A stretch of 64,000 bases of DNA from Blasia pusilla (Eukaryota > Marchantiophyta > Marchantiopsida > Blasiales), in NCBI GenBank assembly GCA_050084515.1, contig CM114275.1, positions 21,514,001 through 21,578,000 of the forward strand. The letters run 5' to 3'. Below the pieces are notes generated by a model. That model searched no databases. It had not been told where the DNA came from and saw only the letters and a program-made list of their open reading frames with translations. The stretch's first letter is position 1; each line of letters opens with the position of its first letter. Shown one piece after another: positions 12,401 through 27,400 of the stretch. The translations under genes were made by a program, and so were the position numbers.

Positions 12401-15400
12401 GTACACTACGGCCCGACTCCTCAATATATTCCTGCACTTTAAGCATCTTCGGGGAGAAAATACCTTACGTTTAGGCCTTTGGAACCTATCCCGTACATTA
12501 AAACTAGTAGTACTAACCTGAGTGGTTTCTATTGCACTAAGTGTGCTTGTGAGTGCTAGGTTGTAGAGAAACTGTGATATTCTAAAATGAGATCAATCTG
12601 CAATTAAAGTTTCTTTTCTTCCTAGCTACTTTTCAACTGCCAAGCTATTCCCCTTTATTTATAATCTCTTGTGGCACTTTCTGATTGACTGAAGAGCTAA
12701 ATTAGTTTTTTTCTAGATAGTAGACCGGTTCTTGTATAAAATTCAGTACACAGCACAACTATATGTCCCTGGCCAGGTACTTCTCCTCTCCCTCTTGGAT
12801 AAAGCACCTAGCCATGTATTACCTTCACATCCAAGGCAGCTCTGGCAACACATTTGAACTCGTGTATGCAGTACCAAGCAATAAATAGCAGATGCCTTCA
12901 CCAAAGCTCTTGCCAAGGATCAATATTGCTTGATTTTTTAGGCTTTTGACTATAGTATATTCAGCCTTCACCAGTTTTCCACCAGCACAGCTATCTCTTA
13001 CTGCAACAAATAAGCACTATCCTCAATTATGTGGTGGCAGCATACTCATTTCCTGAGAGGGAGTATTGCTACTTATAATTGGCTGCATGTAGGTATAGTT
13101 TACTTAGGAGAGTTAAGTCAAAGTACGAATTAGGGCTCTCAAGTTACGCTCGAAGTAGAGTTATAAGAACCAAACTGCACATACCGTTAAGGATTCTTTC
13201 TATTTCGTTTTGTCTCAGAGGTAACATTGACTCTTATATTCCTGTTCCACCCAGGCTTTCACTTTAATATTTGGCTAATGATAGCTCAAAGAAAACAGTG
13301 GCCAAGAAGGAAATAGTGGTCAGACTCTTGGAACTCCCCTACATCATTCGCTCCTGGTCTTCATTGCTTCAGTTGTTCCCAAGTACTCTCCGGTTTCTAC
13401 AAGCCCTTTTCTAGATCTAAACTTCCGTTTCGGTAACCCCACTATTATCAGATATGGGATCCACTGAAGGCATTATCACTCACAAAATTACTATGATTCA
13501 TCATGCAATAGAGTTAAGCCATTATCATCCAGAAGCTAATCAAGAAAATTTTGCAGGTGACTACAAGTAAGATTGTCTAAGGTGCAGGAATTTTACAAGA
13601 ACAGGTTATAGAATGGAACTTCTCTAAGGCTACTATCAGTTCTCTACCAGCTCAGTGGTAACTCCCAACAAAGTTTAAAAGAACAAAGATTGACAACAGA
13701 TCCGAGAAACTATTGCACTGGGAAAGAACCATTCCAACCTCCGCTATAGCTGGTATGAGCGTGAGCTTGCTATTTCGGAAGTTATCGTCTCCCTTGATGA
13801 ACCTGTCAAAAAGTGATCCTTCAGGAATAATATCTTGAGTGGCAAAGTAAAAGACGAGGCTGTGCTGCGGTACTTGTGGCACCTGTATGGAACAAACACT
13901 TTATGTGAGAAGCGAATGGAACAGAGATAGGTTCTTAATTTAAAATCAAACCACAGAAGTAGCAAGAAAAGAAGTCCTCAATACGTAGTAAGGACTCAAG
14001 AATGATATCATGGCTGCACGCCATGATATCAGTCCTGTTGATAGAAATTTTGCACATTTACCACAACAGGAGCTCTGATAAAAGGAAAAAAAACTACCTT
14101 AAAAAGCAAAATCAACCTCCTCTCAATGTATCATAGAAGTTAATGAGCCTTGCTGGACATCGAGGACATCTGGAACCATACCTGAAGATTGACCACAAAG
14201 AAGAAAAGATCCTTCTCCGCAACTGCTTTCTACAAGCATAAAAGATAGAACCAACTCAATTGAACTTACACCAATAGTTTTCTTTGTGACATCAACGTTA
14301 TAAGTACAGGGTATCCAAATTTGATTGGACAGGTTATCTAAACAAGGAATTTCAATGAAACGACATTCTAAACCAACCGCAATCTATCTCCAAGCATACT
14401 GCATGACCTAGACCAAGGACAGTATGAAAAAAGAGTCACCTGAACTAAGTTTTGAGGATTGGCTGCGATGTGGTCCATTTTCTCTTGCCCTTTGTAAAAG
14501 TCAACAGCAAAAAGCCTGCAAATTGGCTCTCCTGCTGGTACCTGCCACAATCCTTTCAGTGGTTTCTCAAGCCAGAAATATGCCATAATTTCCATTCCTG
14601 AGGATTGTTTAGCTTCCTGCTGAAAATTCATAGGAGAGCTAAATTCCACTTTGACATAAATCAAAGCTTCTGAAAGAAAGACATGGACACTACAAATTGA
14701 AACAATTTTCCTTATCCTACTTGAGCTGGCCTCCCTGGGCCAAAAACCCACTCACTTGTTTGAGTAACACTCTCCTGTAAAAACTTACCAAGCCTCTATT
14801 GAGTAAATAGTTGGGTCCTTTAATTTTGAAACCGTGGCTATCAGGTTGCGAATAGCAATGATTTCCACTCTCTTTAGGACCTTCCGGTACATTGCCTTCC
14901 AACTTTGACCAATTTCTATCAGGTAAATGATTTCCTGCATATCCAGATACCAATGTAAAACATCTGAACACATTAATGTAAAGAATTGAAACGTCTAGAA
15001 CAGCTAAACACATTCCAGAACTAACCGAGTCAAGTAATTGCCCTTGTCTAAGACTGGTACCCATCAACAAAACAACCTGAACCATATGACATTGGCTCTG
15101 ATATACTTTCCGCAGTTCCAGAAACTACAGACTTGCCTAAATATAGTACATTACATTATGAGTCCATGAAGACCAACAGACAGAGGAAACAGCAGCAACC
15201 CAACAGCAGAAACTAGCCCCAAATCTGCTGCAGATTGATACTGAGCTAGGCTTTTAAACCATCACATATTCAGTTTCTCAACATGGTCATATCATAACTA
15301 CAAACCTGCTCTCTAACCTGCCTGGGGACCCCTGATCTCTCTAACAAAGTGTTTCTTCACAGAAGTGGGTCCATATTTGACGACACTGAAATCTCCCACT

Positions 15401-18400
15401 CAATCTCATTGGTACCCAAAAGTTACATGGTTTTTGATGCATGAATGTCTGTTCTTTTATTTTGGTTAGCACCTAACAGTGTTTCTCCTCATGTCACATG
15501 TCTCAGGCTTCATGAGGAATGTGTCTAGAGCTGTTTGATTTTCAGTAAATGGAGAGAAGAGAGAAACCCTAATATTTTCAACAAGAAATAGGATGAGAAA
15601 ATCAGATTCAACAAACGAGAACTTCACAAAGATTTTCTTTGAAGAATTTAATTTTTAATAAGGGAGTGGAAGCAAGAAAAGTAGAATTTTTCAACAAGGG
15701 ATCCTTTCAAAAAGTTCTTTTTTTAAAAGTATTTAATTTCAATAGGAAAAGTGAACAGAGATAGCACTCATTAAGTACAGCCCACCTTAGCCTTGTGACC
15801 ATAGACCCATCGCCATGGTTGGACGGTGCTAGAGACTTGGATGGGTGTAGAGAGAGGAAGAACTGAAGAAGGTACCATATCATAGGAGGGAGACACTCTC
15901 ATATAGCATGAGTGCAGACCATACAAAGTGTTAGTGCGGAGCTTCCAAGTGTGTCAACCAGGAAGCTCTTTACAATACCACCTACTTCAACTGATTGGGA
16001 TCCACATTACTTACCTGTGCAGCACCTCTGGGCAGAGAATCTAGGCTGCTGAGAGCGTTTAACAATTCTGGAGGTAGCAGCTTAGCAATATCAGCATATG
16101 CTCTTACTCTGTGTGTTACGAATTTTGTGCTGGACACCAGCTAGCGACTACAGATTTCATCCCCATCATCACACATGGTACAAGTGTTTATATCATCTCC
16201 ATCCTGCTTTTCTTGTGGTTCCAGGGGATAGCCCCCACCTTGACCTTGAACTTAAAGCGGTTCCCAAGCAAGGGGTACCCTACAAATAGTTCTTCAGTTC
16301 TGCTTTTTCAGGACACACAGTCAAGAGAGAGGTCACACATTTTCATGGCTTCCTCTGTGCTGTTCTGCTGTGAGCGTTTGCCCACCGCTTTGGTTATGGT
16401 ATCTACAAATGGTCTCTCAGGGGACTTGGTTGCTTGCACAATCTTTTGAACCTTTTTTGTCCTAGATTTGGCCTGCTTTACAGGCCTTCTTTGCGTCCAA
16501 ATCTTCCCCATCTCAACTCAGGATAGCAATGGGAATCCTTTGCCTCCAGCTGCCTACACCATTTCAACTTGACGATGTCACATCTATCCTCCAAGGGTTC
16601 TACCTCAAGTTCTGATCTCACACCAACTCCGGCCGTTTATGAGGAAGCTGACATCATACCCCAAAACGCTTTCAACTGCACAGCTTTAAGTCTGTCCCTT
16701 TGTTTGGTGTTGGCATCCCAGACTGCCGCACCATATTCCAGTGAGGGATGACTGGTATGCAGAATGCCAAAGCGATTTACTTCTGATGTGATGTCCGAGC
16801 AGTGTAGGAGTTCACCTTCTTGTAACCTTTCTCAGTTGTCTTCTTACTGTGGGCATCTCACATGCTGTCTTCTGAAAATTCAATTCCAAGATAGGTGCAT
16901 GTGGGCACACGGGAGATCTTCTGTTCACCCCAGTACCATTGTCAGTCTTGGTCCTCCTTCTTGCCATTGAATATCATCACACGCACTTCCATACGATCAC
17001 CACCATGCCCCACATGTCACATCAGATTTTGGTCATCTCTTGGACTTTCTCTTCCATTTCCTCTGGTCTACCAAAGCCATCAGCAAACATGAGGGCCACA
17101 ACAGAGCTGTTGCCCACCCGGATGCCTAGTCCACTATCCTCCATTTCCTCCAATATGGAATTGACGAAAAGGATAAATGAATGAATAGATTTTTTGTCCA
17201 CGGGTACCCCACAGGGCCATGGGACTTAGCTTTGCAAAAATTTACAGCAGTTTGAAAAGAAAGTACTAGCAACAGCAAGGACCTAAGAGGCCTTTTGTGC
17301 CGGGTGATTTTCCCTGGTCTTGACACACCAATGTAGGAACTTAGCAATCTGAACCTGATTCTGACTAGCTATGAACTTAGAGACCTTGAGGGCTGGGTGA
17401 GCAAGAGATCCGGAAAGTCAAGTCTAATGTGACTGTAAGAGGTGGAGTGGAAAAGGTAATCATGTTCATCATAAAGGAACCCTGAGTTGCAAAGTCTACA
17501 TAATGTGTCCTCCCTTTTCTTCTGTGAGAATTTTCCTTTCTCAATCTCAAGGTCAGTTCAACCGCATCTGAATCTCCCCAATGCATGAAGTAACTTTTTG
17601 GGAATGGAGGCAGAGATGTAAGAGGGCCTCCTTCTTGTATCTGTCAGTATTCATGAAGATTTGGTGGCACCTCATTTTACTCCCCATTTTTTTGAGATTT
17701 ATTCCCCTTGTTCTCCCCTTCTGGTCCCAGTCCCAATTGATAGAAATGTAGTTGCGTTTTAGTTGCTCCGATTGGTCCTGGTTGGTGGCTGTTGGCAGGT
17801 CACTGATTGAAATGCCCCATTTCATGAGCCATCCCTTGTGGTGTAGTACAATTTTTCCGCCCCAGCAGCTACACTACTCTTAAGAGACTTCAAAAGCTCT
17901 GGCTGAGAGGCGATATCGATCGTCCTCACTAATATCCTCAAGGTGTTGGAGAATGTGATCAGATTTTGAACAGCTCGAATCCCCATTGGAACCTCACCAA
18001 ACTCATCCATTGGAACCTAACCAAACTCAGCCAGTGGTACGTCATGGGGAATAGTTTTCCTAATGCCCAAGGTCTGTCACCTGAAGAGCTTCTGAGGGAC
18101 CTCAAAACCTTGGGGCTATGCCTTAGGGCTGGCACCCCAAACTTCAGAATCATTAAGTGTGGCTGGGATGACAATAGATTTGAAGAGATGGAATTTTGGT
18201 GGGATATGCCAAAGTTCCATCCTTCTGCAGTTGGATTGCAGCATGTGTAAACTCCTCAATCCTACATTGATTTTGATCAACTTCCATTAGTTTTCCATTG
18301 GTTGTTGGGTTTGAGTTGTACCCCGAGGTGGATGTACTCACCTACAATCTCTACAACCTCCCTTCTCGGTCCCTGGCCAAAGGTGAAAGTGTGAGACCTG

Positions 18401-21400
18401 AAACCCCAACTCTTCAAGTCATTTCCAAAGTAGCGCCCTTTGTACTGTGACGAATGCCTTCTTGAAATCAACAGGAACAATTCTGGACTTGGCAGTTTCT
18501 TCAATCAGTACCCGGAGTGTGAGAAGGTGATACAGGGTGCTATGAGATATCCTAAAACCTGCTTGTCCCCTGGCTTGCACATTCATTTCATCAGCCCAGT
18601 CGCTTAGTTTCCTTTCCAGCAGTAGCCCATATAATTTGGCCACGAGGGGACTCACCATGATAGTTCTATAGTTGTAGGGATATCATAGGGTCCCCAGCCT
18701 TGAAGAGTGGGTGGATTGTATTCATTTTCGGTTCTGGTGGAAATCCCTGTCGAACTACACTATTGAAGAGAAGAGAAAAATGAAGTGAAGAGACAGAAAG
18801 GGATAAACTTTGGAGGATTTCATAAGGAATACTTCTCATATTTAATTTTCAATAGGAGATACGAGGAGGTCTAAGATTAAATTTCAATCTTCCCTACCTC
18901 CGTTAGTCCCAGCCGTAAATGTCAATCTTACATACCTCAATTAGTTCCATAAAAGAAGAGAAAGGAATAAATTTTCACCAAAAGAAGGTTCCTTAATAAA
19001 AAAAATTGAAGGATTTGATTTTCAATAGAGGGGGAAAAGAGATGTAAGGCTGCATTTGCAATGCGGGAAATGAAAAAGAAAATCAAACCAATGGGAAAAA
19101 GGGACCAAGGAATTCTCTTTTAAGGACTAGAGAAGGTCTCTCGAGCCCAATGCATCGCATGAGCACAAAAGTGCTAGTAATAGATATTAACATTGGTTCT
19201 AGCAATTTCTAGCTGTAGACTTGACTTGTCTGTAGTGTAGCTAGATGTGGGCACAAAACTGCTGGTAATAGATATTAAAATTGGTTCTCGCAATTTCTAG
19301 CTGTAGACTTGACTTGTCTGTAGTGTAGCTAGACGTGGGCTAGTTTACTACATGTACTCTTGAATCTAGGCTCGAATTCTCTTATGTCTTGTCAGAGAAA
19401 AACCTGCTCGTGAGAGCTAAAGCAAAAAACACGAGCAAGTTCGCTTTGTTAAAACCCACCAGAATATTGCTTGTTCTAAACAGCTGGAGACAGAATTCGG
19501 ATTCTTGAAGTATCGCAAGAACTAAATCCATATCTAAAACACTGAAAGTAACATCTTAGCATTCCATATCCTGTAACTAGTGAGACACCTAACTCACTTT
19601 GATAGGTTAGACAATCAACTCAGACAAGTAGTTAACATCACAAGAACTACCTCTGGGAGTGCTCTTAGCAGGACTTGGTTCCCCCACATATTCGGATGCA
19701 TCAACAAAACCCTGTGGAAAAAACCTCATAAATTTAGTTGTTCTTCAATCAAGCCAAACGGGAATATGTAGTCTCAACTTCTCCATTTGGAACAAGATGA
19801 GGAAGACTTTCATACTTCAATATTAAAACTCAAAGCAGGGATAAAAGTCCACGAACAAACATGTGACTCCTCCCAAATGACTTCTACAAAAACAAAATTA
19901 GTTCCTCTGTTAACTTCCACCAGAATATTTAGAGTGGACCCCTAGGACAGATAGACACCTTGGACTACATAAGAAGTCAAATTTGTGTGGTGATGACCAT
20001 ACATTAGGAGGGAACAACTGGACACATGGTAAATGAATGAATTATCACCTCAGATGTATCTGACAGCTGATCCATTGTTGCATCATAAAATTCTTCTAGG
20101 TCATTAGAATCAAGAAATGGCACGTTGTCCAATGCATCACAAGGATCTAAAGGAGGGCCCAGATGGTCCTCAAACTCGACAATATGCCTCTTGACAATTG
20201 TTCTAGTTGAATCCACTCGTTGGGCGGCAAAATACTCACGAATGCCTACAGACACCGAGTTCACCAATTATATTTTCAAGGCAACATTAAGAAAAGCATT
20301 TTATCTACTTAGTACATTCAGAATACAAACTTAGATCATCCTGCTGCATGAAAATACTATGTTACAACCTTTGATAACAATTATGACCATCTGAAATCAT
20401 CTGTTGAATCTTAAGGACAGTAGAGTAATATTAACCATGAAGTAACGCGGTAGAATTAACACTTGAACAATTGGAACCCCTTCATCAAGTTCAGAATGCT
20501 GACCTGCCACAGTACTCAAAAGAGTATCTCTCAAATAGGCTGGGTATGCTGATCGGCCCAAGCTCATCCAAGAAGTGCAACCTGCTGTGTCCATTTCTAA
20601 CACGTACTCAACTAGACTACGCGGCTTCCCACTAGAACTGCATTTAAGAGGGGTCACAATGTAGCCTCCACCTGCATCACAAGTCATGGGAATGAGGATT
20701 CACACAGACTAAAGCATGAGAGAAATAAATCCTGTTCCATTTAACCATTTGTCATAGAGCATTTATGATGCAAAGCCTACTTCCTAAAATCCTCAATTAC
20801 TCTCATGGCAAACCAGTACTACTTGAAAAGTTTTGGAAATTTGCTTGGTGATTAGCCCTCTATACTGGTACTACCAAGGCAAACTCTAATGTTGATTTCA
20901 AAAGAGAGAAGACAAATGTACGTACTGTTAATTAATGCTCGAATACGGCAGGGCTTGATGGGGAACTTTGGCACAGACCTGTAAAATACAGCTGTGACCA
21001 ATCATGGAAAGAAAGATGATCAAATGGGAGAGGCAACCTCGCAAAAAGATATACTTCCACCAACATCAAACCACAAGCAAACCACATTAACAACCAACTA
21101 TGAATCCTGTTGGCTTTGTGAAACGTGTCGAAAATAACCTTGTGATCCTTTACAGGAAATTGTAAGATTATTTAAAGAAACAACATTACGAAGCACATTT
21201 TGCGGAGGGAGTATACACATAGACAGGACTGAGACTCAGTCCCGCAACTAGAGCAAAATTGTATCTTAAAGGCTGGAGAAAAATTATGAGGTTCCCACAA
21301 GAGTGACTCTAGAACTGGATATCCTTATAATGTTGGGTATGTACTCTTAGGATCACTATGAATAACCCAACGAGCTCACAATCTTCAGACCAAGCGATAT

Positions 21401-24400
21401 TTGAAAGTGCCAATCGACAGTAGAAAACCAGAAAACTAAGGCTGACAGCTCACATTTGAAAGTAGCAGTCAGGAAAGACTTTCAAGCTTCTAGCTTTTCT
21501 TTTGGGATATGTACTGACCATATGCTCCATTCTCCTCACGCATCCAGTATCGAGATATGCAGACATCCCTTGGCCTTAACCACCTGCATTCACAGATAAT
21601 TAATTGGTAGGTCATTAGTAATCAATATATGCTAGTGATGATCCCCCAGAACATCTATGCAGAAGCTTTGGCCATATGTACAATCTCCACAAGAATGCAG
21701 ACTCTTGGTTCTCTGAGACTTACCATTAGATGCACACAAACCGAGAAATAATTTGAAATACACCAGTCACATAGGAATCAGCTACACTTGGAAGTAAACT
21801 TACAGCCAGTCTTGATGAAAGCAGATATGTATAATATCAGAGTGTCCATCAATAGTCTCCAAAATCGATGTTGATTGGATAGTATGATCCCATCTGAAAC
21901 ATCATGACATGTTAGAGTCCCTATCACACAAAGAGGAGAAAAATACCCACATCCACTTTGTGTTAAGGAATCTCATGACTTACTGCGAACGCTCCGGCCC
22001 ATAACTCATGATCAGATCAAATATGTGACTGGCTGGAGCTTTCACCACCCCAACAGACTTCATGACTGGCAACTGAAAAACAACCAGTACAAATACTTAG
22101 CTGGCTTTCAGGCTCGTGGCCTTCTTGAGGCTATGTATTGAATGTTTCCCAAAGGAACAGCAAATATTAGAGCTTGGTGTCATATTTTTCGTCTAGTTTG
22201 AAACTACACTCAAAAACCAATGCCACAGTCCCATCCTCCGTTGTGGATGATAATTGATGTCTCACCGCCTCAATCTAAGAATGATCATATTCTACTTTGA
22301 TAAGCACCTCAAAATGAAAAGTAAGCCAAAAAAAAAACTTTGTAAGACCAACGGGCAACCAGCTTCTTGAAGCTCTTCTTGGTATTCCTAGAGTAATGTC
22401 GAGGTGAATTAGGGACCTCTTCCCACTGTGCTGAAATTGCAACTGTGAGATTGGCAACAGAATTTACTTTGTTTTACTTTTAACTAGTACTATGAAAAGT
22501 TACTTTTATTATCTGGAGGTAAGAACCTATTTTTAGGATTGTTAACTAATCCTTTAGGGTTTTCCAATAGCCTCCTTCACTCTTGGTTAAGGACCTCAAG
22601 GGTTCAAGATAGCCACGAGCTGTCCTATAAGAGCAAGAGGCTTACCAGAGCACCCTCATTCTCTTGCCTACTTTCCCCAGCTCCTGGACCTGCGAACTTC
22701 CTGAATGCTGCCCCCCAGCTTGGGTGTCTGACCTATTGTGAATGAAGGAGTTGATGTTTTGGACGGTCTACTGCTGGAGGATGTAGTGTGCTGCTTGAAG
22801 AGGCATCAATAGAAGAGAGAATCTCTTCTTCCTATAAGGAGGAAGTCTATGAGCAATAGACTGATCAGATCTCTCTCATTGTTTTGTAAATACAAAGTTT
22901 CCTTTCCTATTTGATATCTGTGAAGTTATTCCATGTATTTGTAATCTGCTGTGACTTCTTGGACAGCTTCGAGAAACAAATTAGTTCTGTCATCAAGGTC
23001 AGTACTTTTTGGTTCTCATTTTTTATCACTGGTCATACTGACCAGAATCTCCAGCAGTATGTTAGATAAATACATTTTAGATAAAGGTGTTCGACTTAAA
23101 ATGTGTTAAAGGAACTACCTAAATGCTGCTACTCTTAGCAGTCCGACATCTAAGCTAAAAGGGTCACTTGCCCACTTGGTCAGCTGGCCACTTGGCCACT
23201 TGGTCACTTGGCCACTTGGTCACTTGGCCACTTGGTCAGTTGGCTACTTGGCCACTTGGTCACTTGGTCACTTGGCCACTTGGTCAGTTTGCTACTTGGT
23301 CACTTGGCCACTTGGCCACTTGGTCAGCTTGCTACTTGGCCACTTGGTCAGTTGGCTAGTTGGTCACTTGGTCACTTGGTCACTTGGTCACTTTGCCACT
23401 CAGACTATCTTGTCTCTAGCCAATATCCAGATTAGTATATAATCTGGGGCTTGAATAAACATCAGGCTTGAAGTTCTCCATTAAGCTTAGTCGCAGCTTT
23501 ACCATTGTATCATTACCATTGTGTCTACATCTCTCATATAGTGTAACACAGTAGACATTATGCCAGAAGACAATTCTTTAATGGGTGACTGCAATGTGAT
23601 CAACAGATGCTTGGCAATTGAGTAGCTTGCTTATATCAGAATTGACAAATAATGGTAAAACAAGACCATGAGGAAGGTACTGATGTGTGGAAAAAACTCA
23701 TAAAGAACAATACAAAGAAGAACCAACACTCCTGGTATCCGTTAAAATTTGTCACCTTGCTATCCTGTCAAATAGAGGTCTACAAGAGGGATTTTTTCAG
23801 AAGAAGGCAAACAGCTGAGCACCGAATCCCAGATATTCAGGCTAACTTCGGCACCATCCATGAGAGGCTACCAACCTTCCATTGAGGTGTATCAGGAATC
23901 TCCTCGAAGTAGCGTAAACCTGACACAACATCACCGAAACACTATGAAAAAAGACGAACGAACCAGATGAAATTGGAGATCCCACTGTTCTGCTCTAAAA
24001 GGATTGAGTCAGCCAAAATACATGATAACCAAAGTAATTGTCGGACAAGTGTGTTTGTCCATAACTCTCAACATGGAATGCCATCAACACTTTAATGGAA
24101 GAGTTCTACAACAATCCAAAACACGATCCTTACTGCTCAAGGGCACCCTAGGAGAATATGCACTCAGATGAAATTAATAAACTCAACCCAAGAACAGACA
24201 TGATAAATCAACTGCATATTATCCTAACTACAAAATAGAAAGAACCTGCACCCCCATTTAGGTGAGCGCTTGGAGCAAAGTTCTTTTGCACAGAAGATTA
24301 CAGACTAACCATTTTCACAACGTACAAGTCTCCATTTGCTTACTGATCCTGCCGGTAATGAATTCCACACTCCATCTCCAGGAACATCATTCATTACATT

Positions 24401-27400
24401 GGATGAAGGAGAGTCTGAATACAAACAGAGTTTCAAAGAGCTCAAAGTCTGCCTCAGTGGTGACATATGGTGCTTCATGTTCAAGAATTCCAAACAATTT
24501 CTTGAGAAACTAAAACTCTACCAGATTTGCCCAAGTTGACCGTATTAATAAGTTTACTTTAGTGGCCTCTTCAGTTCACTTCAACAGGAGATGGTAAACT
24601 AGATTGCATTAACCCAAACATAGGCACAAAAATCATTTCATTCCTGTCATTCCAAATACATCTTTCTGGTTACTTGAACTGCTGATTCCCATTGTTATTA
24701 GCGTTCTCAGAAGTTTCTCACTCCCAAAAAATTAATTAAGGCTACTTTTGGGATCTACCTCAGGCTCAAGTGGAGCAGGAGACTTAAATATTTTTTTAAT
24801 TGCCTTTTGAAGCTTGTGTGATGCGGCTCTTAATGTCAACAAGATAAACAATAACCATACAAAATTTGCAAGTTGGTTGTATACCATCTCCTATTGTCAC
24901 TAATCTAGCGAGTCCCTTTGGCAGTACACCATTCCCAAGATAGGAGGGGCTTGTACTCTGAAGGGTAACTTTCTGGCTCCCATCATTTTCAATCCTTCAC
25001 ATACAATGTGCACAGTTTATAATAATTGCAGTGGAAAAAAACTTTTGAAGCTTTCACAAGCCACAAAAGAAAACAATGTTTGCAATCAGATATATGCCCT
25101 AAGATTAGTAGGGAATGAGGTACAACCATCAACAACTCATTCAATTGGCATCGACAACCGCAACATATGATTCAGATCATATAAAAGCCTTCTGCCCTGC
25201 TATGGCTCTTTCCACAACAAAGATGGTTCTTAACCAAACCATGAACTTTAATTCCAAACAGACCACATGTAGTTTAGAAAGGTAAGATCCTCCGTAATTT
25301 TCCATGAGAGAAAGAGTTGAAGTACAATTATAAATATTATCTGCAAAGCAGATGTGCTAGAGTTGAAGATAAAATCATACAGGACGTCACTTGAGAAGCT
25401 ACGTCCAAAGCCTCCAGCCGGTGACAATAGCTCTGGTGTTGCACCTAAGGGCTACATCATAGAGTTCAGGTGATCAACAAATGCTTTGGAATCGGCACTT
25501 CAGAATGGAATACTTTCCAAATGCACTTCATGCAGAAACAATATAAGAAAGATTTATGAGCAGCAGACTCTTGAAAAAATAAGAGAATATAGTAGTACTA
25601 ATCTGTACTCAATGTGAAAAGAATATCCCGACAAGAGTTGAAACACACAAAATAACTCTACACACTCTGCCAGTTGCTGCATTGCAGCACCCTCTTACAA
25701 CAATGGTTTAGGAACGATAAAAATTCCTAGCTTTACTTTCTCGAGAGCAGAAGTGAAAGCCTTCCTCCATTCCGCTATCTCTTCTGGACTCACAGCTCCG
25801 AGCTGCACAAGAAAAGACCAACAGGAACCGGCTCAAATACCTGAGGCAGCCCTGGACCAAGTTGCAATATAGTTGACCCATGACAATTTGCTGAGCCCTA
25901 AGGTTTCGGGAATTCTTGCTGACAATGTTTTAAGGCAAAAGCCCAGAGTACACGTGGAAGAAAATGGCAAAACACTTACAAGCACCTCCTTTGTAGCATC
26001 AGAGATGTTGTATAGGCGGAGAGTGTACAGAACCTGCGGTGACGAAGAATGTAGACAGGTCATGAGGCCCAAATCGGCATGTATGGACTAACATTTACTC
26101 TTGACTGTAAGTAAAGAAACAACACACTACAAAAATCACTCCCACTGAACAATGGTGTACTGGGAATGGTCTTCTGGCGTGATGTTATGGCCCGTATATC
26201 AGGAAATTGGCCTTAGATTTGATCCACTGAATCATTTGAGTCCATGTACATGTAATATGCAGCTGCTACTTCGCTAGGAAATTCTCGGCTTTTTTGTTAG
26301 GACATCATTTAAAACTCCTTAAAGTTTACAAATCGGGGTTCCACCAGTTCTGTGGTCAATCAGTCGATCTGCCAGTTTAAATTGAAGCGGTCCAGGCAGA
26401 TCAGTTTGAAGTAAGGCACTACTAACTAGTACGCTCTAAATTGTCTTGTGGAAGAGACTACTATATGAAGAGCAAGCTGTCATACGTTTCTCACCTATTC
26501 TACTCTGGATGTAAACATTGTACCTTGCCCTTGCTATTATCTTTCCCCTCTCTCACTTAGTCGCCAAGAAAGCGCTCCATTAATACCCAAGGATCCACCA
26601 CTCCGAAGGATTCAAATTTGCTACCTTAAGGTACTGAGCATACAAGACACGGTTCCTACAAGTAATCTTGCACACTTCACACACTGCGAGGAACAAACAA
26701 TAAATGTGGAATTCAGGTGCTCGCTTTCCCATTGACGAGTTTCCTGCCGGTGTCGTCCACACGATGATCCGCGTCTAGCAAACCGGATCGCCGAGGTCTC
26801 TGAACCAAGTAGCAGTATTAGTTTACACTCGAGTCAAGAATGACGACATCCAAGCAATTTAACAGCGCCTAAAAGAACAAGCAAGCCCTAGGGTAAGACT
26901 CGGTTATGAAATTCAAGAAACTTGCAGGGCTTGGATAAAATTAAGTTTTTGAATCATTTAACTGATGATCGCAAATAAATCCGCAAACGTGTCCACGGTT
27001 ATCAAACGCGAAGGGTATCGTCAATTTCAACATGTTAAGCCCGGTTTCCCAACTGAATAAAATCAGAGTCGGAGTGCAAATTCTATCGATTGAAAGATGG
27101 AATAGTCGGGTTGGCGCAATTCGATGAGAAGGGCCCTAGATGTCCAGTGCGGCAATGCGGGCACAAGGAGGTCATCAGCTAGTCACATGACACTCCGAAC
27201 CTCGAGGGAAATCTTTCAAAATCTTGTGACATTTCTTCACGATACTTAGAACGGTAAGGACAAAACGCTGAGGCCATGCTTAACGGCGGGTGCAATTCCT
27301 TGAAGAGTCAGCAGCTGACTTTTCGTATGTCGTGGATGACCTCTATGGACTTGGGGAATTATTTTCCGGATGTCAGTCAGGTGTTTGCAAAAATCCGACG

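Noticed and set aside
12104-12446. 106- and 89-residue minus-strand frames
   Set aside because: They lie in intron 17 of the EDR2-like gene and do not fit its family; no domain seen.
23168-23442. Three overlapping repetitive frames (ATWSLGHLV type)
   Set aside because: Produced by the period-8 minisatellite, with the same peptide in all frames.
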